Positions 13,930-20,125 of a stretch of 20,125 bases of DNA are shown piece after piece (within the stretch, counting starts at the first letter, position 1; every line of letters begins with the position of its first letter). Location: contig CAADUC010000020.1 in assembly GCA_900752115.1 (NCBI GenBank), forward strand, positions 1 to 20,125, read 5' to 3'. The notes beneath the pieces are model-generated. The model saw only the letters and a list, made by a program, of their open reading frames with translations. It ran no database searches and was not told the origin of the DNA. The position numbers and the translations under genes are program-made. The DNA is from Clostridia bacterium (GTDB lineage: Bacteria > Bacillota > Clostridia > Oscillospirales > Acutalibacteraceae).

Positions 13930-15227
13930 TCTGTCCTCCTCTGAGCGGTTTGTTCTCCGTCCGGCTCCGGAAGCTGTTTTGTAAAGCAGATAATCCGGTT
14001 GGCTTCCCGGAAGCCGGAGGCAAGATGAAATCGGAAGCTGTCTGTGTTGTCCAATTCGCAGTCGCTTGCAAATTCGCGGCAGCCGCACTGGCTTGCCCAT
14101 TTCTCGCAGGCGGCGAGCAGCTTTCCGGCTCCGCCCTTACCGCGGCAGTCCTCTTTCACGAAAATGCCTTCCAGATAGCCGACGGGGCTCGTGCTCGTAC
14201 CCTCCACATAATCGTACCGCAGCTGGCATTGGGCAAATCCGACGGCAGTATTTCCTTCCCACAGGAGGAAGAACTGCGCATTCTTATCGGACAGGAGAGC
14301 AGAGAATTCTTTCTCCAGCTCCTGCGGTTTATGATGGTTCCAGAGCAATGAGGCGAGAAAGGTCAGATCCCCCAGATGGGCCCTATCTGCTTTTTGTACG
14401 TCCTGAGAGACACCGTGAGACGAGCGGGGAGGGAGAGGGCGTTTCTCTGCATATCCCAGTGTGCGGAGTGTTTCATTGACGGCACAAAGCCCCGTCATAT
14501 CCATGCCCTCCCAGGAGAGCAGCTCCCGTGCGCTGAAACGGAGCAGTGTGCCGACAAATCGCAGTTCGCGCCGCAGGATGGCTTCGCGTGTTCTTTCGGG
14601 CAGGCGATCGGTCAGCGCCTCAATGGGGAGAAGCTTCGCAGGCTCCTTGGACGAAAATTCTTTCTCAAATACCGCGACCTCCTCGGGAGTCACTTCATAG
14701 GCGGAAGATTCAAAGAATTTTCCCCGAACTCCGTTGAGCGCGCCCTTATAAAGTTCAAGCGTCATCATTGCGTCGCAGTTTGATCCGTCAGGGGCTGTGA
14801 GGCCGAATTCCGACGCCGGCCGAAAGCCGAAGCGAGGGTAATAATCCGGATGGCCGAAAATAACAATTGCCCGATACCCGAAGCGTGCAGCTTCACGGAT
14901 CGAATACCGTATCAGCGCTCCGCCGACTCCTTGCTTCTGATACGAGGGCAGAACACTGAGCGGTCCGAAGCCGAGAATTTCTGTTTCCTGCCCATCGGGA
15001 GAGACAATTTTGGCTTTTGCATAGAGAATATGTCCGGCAAGCATCCCGTTGGCTTCGGCGACGAGATCGAGCTCCGGCACATAATCGGATGAGGCACGCA
15101 GCCTGCGGACAATCAGATGCTCGCCGTCACATGTCGGATTGTCCATACAGCCCCAAAATGCTTCGCGCGTCAGGTTTTCCACTGCCCGGTAGTCAGCGGG
15201 TGTTTCCCTTCGAATCGTAAGTTCCAT
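13926..15227 (-). CDS. Fusion protein: GNAT domain, helix-hairpin-helix-like linker, AAC(6')-like acetyltransferase
   Basis: This 433-residue protein appears to hold two complete acetyltransferases. Residues 1-175 form a YhbS-like GNAT domain (LSVLPSYQKQGVGGALI, 90-106, is the acetyl-CoA loop; GHPDYYPRFGF follows). Residues about 205-262 (REAILRRELRFVGTLL, then LLSWEGMDMTGLCAVNETLRTLG) resemble the helix-hairpin-helix fold of the RNA polymerase alpha C-terminal domain. Residues about 276-420 match AAC(6')-I aminoglycoside acetyltransferases: LLWNHHKPQELEKE, RYDYVEGTSTSPVGYLEG (337-354), RGKGGAGKLL (362-371), EKWASQCGCREFASDCELDN and the ending FREANRIICFTKQL. The preferred ATG at 15227 has GGAGGGG 6 nt upstream; an in-frame ATG at 15287 lies inside rsgA. 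The gene is 13 nt downstream of rsgA and overlaps the exporter remnant. Activity on aminoglycosides is unproven. Confidence 0.9.
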   Translation of the reverse strand: MELTIRRETPADYRAVENLTREAFWGCMDNPTCDGEHLIVRRLRASSDYVPELDLVAEANGMLAGHILYAKAKIVSPDGQETEILGFGPLSVLPSYQKQGVGGALIRYSIREAARFGYRAIVIFGHPDYYPRFGFRPASEFGLTAPDGSNCDAMMTLELYKGALNGVRGKFFESSAYEVTPEEVAVFEKEFSSKEPAKLLPIEALTDRLPERTREAILRRELRFVGTLLRFSARELLSWEGMDMTGLCAVNETLRTLGYAEKRPLPPRSSHGVSQDVQKADRAHLGDLTFLASLLWNHHKPQELEKEFSALLSDKNAQFFLLWEGNTAVGFAQCQLRYDYVEGTSTSPVGYLEGIFVKEDCRGKGGAGKLLAACEKWASQCGCREFASDCELDNTDSFRFHLASGFREANRIICFTKQLPEPDGEQTAQRRTE

Positions 15228-15240
15228 TTTCTGCCCCTCC

Positions 15241-16284
15241 TCAGCGCTTTCCGTCTTCGAACTTTCTCTGACGGCTCCACTTCGCAATATTCTTGTACCG
15301 TTTCTGCTTTTCCCGCAGATAGGCGCTTTGGTCTTCGCTGTATTTTGCTTCGCGCTTCAGGCTTTGGTAGTTCTCCCAGCGCTCACGGGAGAGCGTGCCG
15401 TTTTCAATGGCTGCCTGAATGGCGCAGCCCGGTTCAGATTCGTGCCTGCAATCGCGAAAACGGCACTGCCCGAGCAGGGCTTCCACATCAGTGAAAGTTT
15501 CTCCCAAACCCGTCGATACGTCCCACATGCCAAGGGCGCGCATTCCGGGCGTATCGATAACCATGGCGCCGTTCGGAAGCAGAAGCAGCTGCCGGTGGGT
15601 GGTTGTGTGGCGCCCTCTGTCGTCGTCCTCACGGATTGCGCTTGTCTCCATAATATTTTCTCCGGCCAGCGCGTTGACGAGACTGGATTTCCCTACGCCG
15701 GAAGAACCGAGAAAAACAGCGGTGATACCCGGATGCAAGAGAGAAGAAAGCGCGGCGATCCCCTCTCCTGTTTTCGCGCTCACAACGAAAACAGGTATGC
15801 CGATAGCGGTATCCTGTACGAGGCGTACCGCATTGGCTGCATCGGGTGCCAGATCGGCTTTGGTCAGGACGACGGCGGGGGAGGCTCCTGATTGCCAGGC
15901 GAGCGTCAGATAGCGCTCGAGACGGCGAAGGTTGAAGTCGCGGTTCAGCGATTGCAGCAGCAGAACGACATCAAAATTTGCGGCGACCGCCTGTTCGCCT
16001 GCGTTGGGAGCGGGATCGTGGCGTGAAAAAAAGCTTTTGCGGGGCAGCGTGCGAAGAATCTGACTGTCTCCGCCCGGTACAGGGCGAATCAGGACAAAGT
16101 CTCCCACAGTCGGAAAATCCTGCGACTGCACATAGTATTCCTTGGTCTTGAGTCTGCCAAAACCCTCACCGTTTTCTGAGACGAGAGCGAAGCGGTCACG
16201 ATGAACCGCAGTGATTCTGGCCGGAATTCCGTTCGCGTTTGCCGGAAGGAGTTCCGGCAGAAAGCCGTATTGCAAGAAATTCAA
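15241..16284 (-). CDS. rsgA: Ribosome small-subunit GTPase RsgA, TTG start preferred
   Basis: RsgA is a circularly permuted GTPase that checks late maturation of the 30S subunit. In the 347-residue form used here, an OB-fold opens the protein. It is followed by the permuted GTPase motifs LTKAD (140-144, G4), SAKTGEG (G5), GSSGVGKSS (193-201, G1), the GRHTTTH switch region and DTPG (244-247, G3). The C-terminal zinc site uses Cys274, Cys279, His281 and Cys287 (CRFRDCRHESEPGC). The TTG at 16284 has GGAGG 9 nt upstream and places the OB-fold as usual. An in-frame ATG at 16329 would add 15 residues but has no well-spaced ribosome site. A structured leader with a terminator lies just upstream, and the GNAT fusion gene follows by 13 nt. 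Confidence 0.93.
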   Translation of the reverse strand: MNFLQYGFLPELLPANANGIPARITAVHRDRFALVSENGEGFGRLKTKEYYVQSQDFPTVGDFVLIRPVPGGDSQILRTLPRKSFFSRHDPAPNAGEQAVAANFDVVLLLQSLNRDFNLRRLERYLTLAWQSGASPAVVLTKADLAPDAANAVRLVQDTAIGIPVFVVSAKTGEGIAALSSLLHPGITAVFLGSSGVGKSSLVNALAGENIMETSAIREDDDRGRHTTTHRQLLLLPNGAMVIDTPGMRALGMWDVSTGLGETFTDVEALLGQCRFRDCRHESEPGCAIQAAIENGTLSRERWENYQSLKREAKYSEDQSAYLREKQKRYKNIAKWSRQRKFEDGKR

Positions 16285-16381
16285 TGTTATTTTCCTCCGA
16301 TTTCTTTCCTTTTTGATAGTGTAACCCATTCCATTTCATAACACATCGCTCCTTTCGCAAGATCGGCGGAAAAAAGGGCGC

Positions 16382-16426
16382 AAAAAAGCCGCGGAAAGCA
16401 ACTCATCGAGTCTGCTTTTCCGCGGC
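16382..16426 (-). terminator. Intrinsic terminator at the end of the leader, upstream of rsgA
   Basis: On the minus strand GCCGCGGAAAAGCA (16426-16413) pairs with TGCTTTCCGCGGC (16400-16388), with a single-base bulge, and runs into TTTTTT (16387-16382). It points toward rsgA, whose start lies roughly 50-100 nt further on. Confidence 0.88.
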
Positions 16427-16559
16427 GGAAAAACGGCGCGTCGTTTCGGATGTGCCGCAAACCGGAGTCTTTGAAAGCGAATCACGAAAGGTTACTCTCT
16501 CTGACGGCACAGCAAAGCTGAGGCTTCAGCCTCATACCGTCTACACCCATTGTTCTGTT

Positions 16560-16592
16560 TTAAGAGCCGATCTCCTTTTTCATGGCAGTCAT
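16560..16592 (-). CDS. Possible 10-residue leader peptide in the rsgA leader
   Basis: ATG at 16592 starts the peptide MTAMKKEIGS with an AAAGGGG site 10 nt upstream and TAA at 16562-16560. The whole ORF lies inside the helix formed by GTTCTGT and ACAGAAC, so translating ribosomes would open that helix. A second short frame of 22 codons (ATG 16550 to TGA 16482) overlaps the GACGGTA hairpin but lacks a ribosome site. Such tiny ORFs arise easily by chance; position and ribosome site are the only support. Confidence 0.3.
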   Translation of the reverse strand: MTAMKKEIGS

Positions 16593-16641
16593 CTTGACAG
16601 AACCCCTTTCCGTGTCCGCAGATAGCGGAAGATTTTTGTTT

Positions 16642-16670
16642 ATTATAGCATAGGAACGCGTGGAATGCAA
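16642..16670 (-). promoter_or_regulatory. Promoter of the leader upstream of rsgA
   Basis: On the minus strand TTGCAT (16670-16665), a 17-bp spacer and a perfect TATAAT (16647-16642) form a near-consensus promoter, with a start expected near 16635. It is the only good promoter seen upstream of rsgA. Confidence 0.8.
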
Positions 16671-16701
16671 TCCCGGAGGAAGATGGATCTCAGACCAATT
16701 T

Positions 16702-17365
16702 TTACAGATATTTTTCTTCGGAGTATTCGTGCGTATCTGTATCATCCAATCCCAGCAGAATCCGGCGGATTTCCTTATCAATAGCTTCGCCTTGGATTCT
16801 CTGAGAAATCAGCGGCTGAATGGCTTCGCGGCATTCTCTTTTGTGCGGCAGTTTTGAAGCGAGCATATCGGCTTTTTTCTCTAACCCAGATTTTAAATAC
16901 AAAAAGCAGAGAACAGCGCGCATGGTTGCCTTTTGTTTTTCATTGCTGGAGAGAGGAAGCCCTCTTTCCACCCAATCGATAGCCTCCTCGTATTTGCCCA
17001 GAAGGGAAAGTACTCCCGCCAGACCCAGCATCATCCCTGGCTTGTTCGGATAAATGAGCAAGGCGTCCCGATAAACCTTTTCAGCAGCTTGGTAATCGCC
17101 AAGCCGCTGAAGCTGATTTGCTGTCTGATGAATTCGATATCGTGTTTCTTCTGCGCGGATGGTGTCCATACCAATCAAGAAGATCGACGCTCGTTTCAAA
17201 CATGTTTGCCAAAGCGGGCAGAAAGGTGATATCTGGGTAACTTTCTCCCCGTTCCCACTTCGATACGCTCTGCGGAGTAATGCGGAGGTACTCTGCTACG
17301 TTTTCCTGTGTGAGGTTTTTCAGAATACGATACTTTTTCAGATTACCCGGTAAATAATGCAGCAT
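16702..17365 (-). pseudogene. XRE-TPR transcriptional regulator disrupted by a one-base frameshift
   Basis: The ATG at 17365, with GGAAAGGAG 7 nt upstream, starts an XRE helix-turn-helix (GNLKKYRILKNLTQENVAEY, then ITPQSVSKWERGESYPDITF). Just after FETSVDLL the frame leaves homology, reading DWYGHHPRRR. The next frame continues naturally as IGMDTIRAEETRY and then shows TPR-like repeats (GDYQAAEKVYRDAL, GKYEEAIDWVERGL) down to the stop at 16702. Removing one G near 17176 restores a continuous protein of about 220 residues of a kind common in clostridia, a DNA-binding head on a TPR sensor. No slippery heptamer is visible, so a mutation or sequencing error is likelier than programmed frameshifting. 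Confidence 0.75.
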
Positions 17366-17398
17366 TTGAAAACTCCTTTCCATGTATGTTCTGATTTC

Positions 17399-17426
17399 AG
17401 TGTACCACAGCTTGCTCAAATCACAA
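17399..17426 (-). promoter_or_regulatory. Possible promoter of the XRE-TPR gene
   Basis: On the minus strand TTGTGA (17426-17421), a 16-bp spacer and TACACT (17404-17399) lie about 35 bp before the start codon. A small palindrome, ACGGT-TCA-ACCGT (17444-17456), just upstream could be an operator. The rest of the 17366-17678 gap holds only this and the glgA terminator. Confidence 0.45.
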
Positions 17427-17559
17427 TAACGCGGTAGTTGGAAACGGTTCAACCGTGATTTCTTAATACCGTCCTCCTTTTGAAGATTTCCAGTGTGGGG
17501 GAATGTCATTGTCCGGCTTGCTTTGGAACGGGTAAGCGGCTTCGTTTTCTGCAAACATC

Positions 17560-17604
17560 AAAAAGGCGATACACAGTCCCCGTTGCGGGAAGCGTATCGC
17601 CTTT
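17560..17604 (-). terminator. Intrinsic terminator downstream of glgA
   Basis: On the minus strand AAAGGCGATAC (17604-17594) pairs perfectly with GTATCGCCTTT (17572-17562), with an inner CCCG/CGGG helix, and continues into TTTTT (17564-17560). It lies about 75 nt after the glgA stop. Confidence 0.88.
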
Positions 17605-17678
17605 CGTGTGGTTGTATTTATTGGCGTGTGATGGATGCTATCCTTTCGTTTCAAAAAAGTGAGAAAGGAGGGGAGGAG

Positions 17679-19745
17679 TTACCACTGTGTCAGCTCCAGG
17701 TACAGAGCCTTGTACTGCTTTGCCGAGTTTTCCCACGAAACGTCCTTTGCCATGTCGCGCTGGACAATCTCATCCCAGTGATACCGGTTGGTGAAATAAA
17801 CGGTCTTGGCTCGGTTGATAGCATCGAGAAGAAGGCCGGCGTCATAGCGATCAAATGTGAATCCGTTTCCGTCGCCGGTGAAATTGTTGTAGGGTTCTAC
17901 GGTATCCTTCAGACCGCCGGTCTCACGGACGATAGGCAGTGTCCCGTAGTGCATGGCGTTGAGCTGCGTAAGGCCGCACGGCTCAAAACGGGACGGTACC
18001 AGCAGAGCGTCAGCGCCCGCATAGATGCGGTGAGCTCTTGCTTCGTCATACTGGATGCAAGCACTGAATGTGCCGCGGTAGGTATTCTCATAATAGCGGA
18101 AGGTATCTTCGTATTGCTTGTCTCCGGTGCCCAGAACGACCACCTGCGTATTGCCGTCAAGAACCTGTGGAATGATGGAGCTGACCAAATCCAGTCCCTT
18201 CTGATTGGTAAGACGGGAGATCAGACCGATGACAAACTTGCTTTCATCCTCCTGCAGGCCCAGCTCCTTCTGAAGCGCGAGCTTGTTTTCCATCTTGTGG
18301 TCAAGCACATTGCCGAGGCCGTAATGAACGGCCAGTGCGGGGTCTGTTTCGGGATTCCACATGCCATAATCGATGCCGTTCACAATTCCTCTGAGCTTAC
18401 CGCTGTGGTAGCGCAGATGATCCTCGAGGTTTTCGCCGTATTCGGCCGTTTGGATCTCATATGCGTACGTGCCGCTGACAGTGGTAATGCGGTCCGCATA
18501 GGCAAGTCCTCCCTTGAGCATATTGGCGTCCTCATAGTCTTGCTTGAGCGCGCCCATATTGAATACAGAATCAGGCAGGCCGGACCAGTATTGAATGGTG
18601 GGGATATTGTAAATTCCCTGGAAACGAAGGTTATGGATGGTGAGGATAGAGCGTGCACGGCCGACCGGAGAATCCTGGAACAGTGTGCGAAGATAAACCG
18701 GTACAAGACCTGCCTGCCAGTCGTGACAGTGAATGATATCGGGGATCCAGTTCATATAGTTCAGCGCAGCCAGAGCGGCTTTGCTGAAGAAGCAGTATTT
18801 CGGAATGTCATCCACCAGGTTGGTATAGGGATTGCCCGAGGAGAAAAATTCCTCATTGTCAATGAAGTCGTATACGACGCCGTCGCAGATGTACTCCATA
18901 ATTCCTACATAATAATTGCGGCCTGTTTTTCCGAGGTCCATGTAAAACTCGCCGCGATAAATCATCTTATCCTGGTACTGTTTGGGGATACAGGCATAGC
19001 GAGGCAAGAGCACGCGTACATCGCAGTTCAGACGTACCAGTTCACGGGGCAGGGCATACATGACGTCCCCCAGACCGCCTGTCTTAACAAACGGATGGCA
19101 TTCCGAGCCGATAAACGCGACACTGCGGCGGGGCAGATTGGACAGCACAGATACAGGCGCTGCCTCCTCTGCGTTAGCAGGCGCAGAGGAAACGCTTTCC
19201 TGTGCAGCGGAAACGGGTTCTTCTGTGACAGGAGCTGCTTTCTTTTTGGCAGAGGATGTCCTTTTGGGTGTGGCTTTCTTTTCCTTTGCCGGAGCGGCAG
19301 CTTCTTTCTTCTCAGGAGCAGGGGCTTTCTTTTTCTCTACCGGAGCGGCTGTCTTGGCAGCGGCTTCCTTCTTCTCCTCCGCTGGAGCGACCGTTTTGGC
19401 AGCGGTTTCCTTCTTCTCGGAAGCGGGAGCGGTTTCTTTCACAGGAGCGGCGGCAGCGGCAGGAGCCTTCTTCTCCTCCGCTGGAGCGGCTGTCTTGGCA
19501 GCGGTTTCCTTCTTCTCGGAAGCAGGAGCGGTTTCTTTCACAGAAGCGGCGGCAGCAGCAGGAGTCTTCTTCTCCTCTGCCGGAGCGACCGTTTTGGTAG
19601 CGGCTTCCTTCTTCTCGGAAGCAGGAGCGGTTTCTTTCACAGGAGCGGCAGCAGCAGAGATCTTCTTTTCCTCTGCCGGAACGGCGGCCGCAGTTTTCTT
19701 TGCACTTGTTTTCTTCTTTGTCGCACTTGTTTTCTTTCTTGCCAT
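17679..19745 (-). CDS. glgA: Starch/glycogen synthase GlgA with a long Lys/Ala/Glu-rich N-terminal extension
   Basis: This 688-residue protein ends in a complete GT5 synthase (about 206-688, roughly the usual 480 residues). The domain opens RRSVAFIGSECHPFVKTGGLGDV, with the ADP-glucose-binding KTGGL at 221-225, and contains the C-terminal donor-site segment PSRFEPCGLTQLNAMHYGT. It would extend alpha-1,4-glucan from ADP-glucose. The first 205 residues are low-complexity, rich in Lys, Ala, Glu and Pro; three tandem 32-33-residue units cover residues 24-121, then degenerate copies. This tail is absent from standard GlgA and resembles linker or nucleic-acid-binding tails. The ATG at 19745 has GAAAGGAAGG 6 nt upstream. 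The frame stays open further upstream without a ribosome site, and no other glycogen gene is in the window. Confidence 0.94.
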   Translation of the reverse strand: MARKKTSATKKKTSAKKTAAAVPAEEKKISAAAAPVKETAPASEKKEAATKTVAPAEEKKTPAAAAASVKETAPASEKKETAAKTAAPAEEKKAPAAAAAPVKETAPASEKKETAAKTVAPAEEKKEAAAKTAAPVEKKKAPAPEKKEAAAPAKEKKATPKRTSSAKKKAAPVTEEPVSAAQESVSSAPANAEEAAPVSVLSNLPRRSVAFIGSECHPFVKTGGLGDVMYALPRELVRLNCDVRVLLPRYACIPKQYQDKMIYRGEFYMDLGKTGRNYYVGIMEYICDGVVYDFIDNEEFFSSGNPYTNLVDDIPKYCFFSKAALAALNYMNWIPDIIHCHDWQAGLVPVYLRTLFQDSPVGRARSILTIHNLRFQGIYNIPTIQYWSGLPDSVFNMGALKQDYEDANMLKGGLAYADRITTVSGTYAYEIQTAEYGENLEDHLRYHSGKLRGIVNGIDYGMWNPETDPALAVHYGLGNVLDHKMENKLALQKELGLQEDESKFVIGLISRLTNQKGLDLVSSIIPQVLDGNTQVVVLGTGDKQYEDTFRYYENTYRGTFSACIQYDEARAHRIYAGADALLVPSRFEPCGLTQLNAMHYGTLPIVRETGGLKDTVEPYNNFTGDGNGFTFDRYDAGLLLDAINRAKTVYFTNRYHWDEIVQRDMAKDVSWENSAKQYKALYLELTQW
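19383..19676 (-). repeat. Three tandem coding repeats of about 99 bp in the glgA extension
   Basis: On the minus strand, unit 1 (19676-19581), unit 2 (19580-19482) and unit 3 (19481-19383) each encode AEEKK, an alanine run, VKETAPASEKKE and an AAKT-type ending. A truncated copy follows to about 19341. The near identity at DNA level suggests expansion by slippage or unequal recombination, and copy number may vary between strains. Confidence 0.85.
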
Positions 19746-20067
19746 AACGAACCTTCCTTTCACATGTTCATGATCCTTGGGGTCCTTATTGTTGTTGCCA
19801 AAGGCGGAAGCGCTGCACGCGCAGAGCTTGACAATGCACTTTGTCCACGACAGAATGCTTCTGCTGTCATCAGGAGACGACCAGAAAAATGGAATTTTCA
19901 TCGAGATTTTTCCGAGATGATCGCCTGAGAGGAAAAACGCGCTCAATCAAATAGCGTTTTCCAACGTCTGTGCTTCCAGATCCTGATGGATCTGGTTCTA
20001 GTATACTAAAAAAGAGAAGAAATCTCAGGCAACACCGCACAAAGAAAAAATATGATATAATAATACT
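19746..20067. other. Region between glgA and the IS element, with nested inverted repeats
   Basis: No protein gene is supported. GCCTGAGA (19923-19930) and TCTCAGGC (20023-20030) form an outer 8-bp inverted pair enclosing two hairpins: GGAAAAACGC/GCGTTTTCC (about 19931-19962; on the minus strand it ends in TTTTT) and the perfect CCAGATCC-TGAT-GGATCTGG (19976-19995). A TAGTATACTA palindrome near 20000 holds a -10-like TATACT on both strands. No convincing glgA promoter is seen; the hairpins could form a leader. The sequence from about 20028 (GGCAACACCGCAC) is a candidate IS end. Confidence 0.35.
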
Positions 20068-20125
20068 ATGGATAAGCAGATGAGTCTGTCGGGCCTGAGC
20101 GATGAATTGAGCCAGGTGCGGACAA
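20068..20125 (+). CDS. N-terminus of a probable IS5-type transposase (partial, runs off the right edge)
   Basis: The frame begins MDKQMSLSGLSDELSQVRT and is still open at the window end. Gut-clostridial IS5-group transposases start in this manner, with QMS near the N-terminus, a short helix and then RT before a basic FL segment, but only 19 residues are visible, so the call is tentative. TATAAT at 20056-20061 lies only 6 nt before the ATG and no ribosome site is visible, so the transcript would be leaderless or driven from outside. The gene diverges from glgA. Confidence 0.5.
   Translation, partial: MDKQMSLSGLSDELSQVRT

Larger units (their letters stand above)
16382..16635 (-). ncRNA. Structured leader or small RNA between a promoter and a terminator, ahead of rsgA
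   Basis: Transcription from the promoter at 16670-16642 would give an RNA of about 250 nt ending at the terminator. Visible helices are TCCGC/GCGGA near the 5' end, GTTCTGT (16603-16597) with ACAGAAC (16558-16552), GACGGTA (16541-16535) with TGCCGTC (16509-16503) enclosing a 6-bp hairpin with a TGAA loop (16534-16519), and the competing helix TGTGCCG (16511-16505) with CGGCACA (16457-16451). The last two share bases and cannot form together. This is the architecture of an attenuator or riboswitch, or of a free small RNA. I do not recognise a known riboswitch class. Confidence 0.6.

Noticed and set aside
17493..19928. An 811-codon open frame on the plus strand across glgA
   Set aside because: It is antisense to glgA, and its repetitive Ser/Gly/Phe/Leu segment is just the complement of the glgA repeat tail. 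It also runs across the glgA terminator.
1..20125. tRNA, rRNA and CRISPR arrays
   Set aside because: Both strands were scanned by eye for T-loop/cloverleaf patterns, rRNA signatures and regularly spaced short repeats. None were found; the only tandem repeat is coding, within glgA.

Overview
The window looks like chromosomal DNA of a low-to-moderate GC Bacillota, most likely a gut-type clostridium (Oscillospiraceae/Ruminococcaceae-like). The grounds are strong AGGAGG-type ribosome binding sites, TTGACA/TATAAT promoters, TTG and GTG starts, a stand-alone PduL phosphotransacylase, a family-4 Fe-S uracil-DNA glycosylase, and XRE regulators carrying TPR or SdpI domains. The genus is an inference from gene content, not from a marker gene.

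Layout. (1) Positions 1-2300, minus strand: the first codons of an unidentified gene behind a perfect 15-bp inverted repeat, then a two-gene unit with its own promoter (DegT-type sugar aminotransferase, then a tributyrin-esterase-like hydrolase). (2) 2390-3170: a Nudix hydrolase. (3) 3297-10226, plus strand: a six-gene polysaccharide operon behind a near-consensus promoter. Five genes match the complete WbpA/B/D/E/I pathway from UDP-GlcNAc to UDP-2,3-diacetamido-2,3-dideoxy-D-mannuronic acid, and the sixth is a GT4 glycosyltransferase. A strong terminator-like hairpin sits inside this operon. (4) 10227-11515: an AT-richer patch with an orphan terminator and an XRE-SdpI fusion membrane protein. 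(5) 11658-13306: divergent, single-gene units for a family-4 uracil-DNA glycosylase and PduL. (6) 13516-16670, minus strand: a promoter, a roughly 250-nt structured leader that ends in a terminator, then rsgA, a three-domain GNAT/helix-hairpin/AAC(6')-like fusion, and a decayed ABC exporter that overlaps the fusion gene by 4 nt. (7) 16702-17426: an XRE-TPR regulator broken by a one-base frameshift. (8) 17560-19745: glgA (starch/glycogen synthase) with a lysine/alanine/glutamate-rich N-terminal extension of about 205 residues, built partly from 33-residue tandem repeats. (9) The right edge: the first 19 codons of a probable IS5-type transposase, divergent from glgA.

How the parts work together. 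Region 3 makes a rare diamino-uronic acid donor and probably attaches it to a cell-wall polymer. Region 6 is the most unusual. A ribosome-assembly GTPase, an acetyltransferase resembling aminoglycoside 6'-N-acetyltransferases and a dead exporter lie behind a leader with a short peptide ORF, two mutually exclusive helices and an intrinsic terminator. That arrangement is expected for transcription attenuation, possibly in response to ribosome stalling or antibiotics, but the link is inferred from sequence only.
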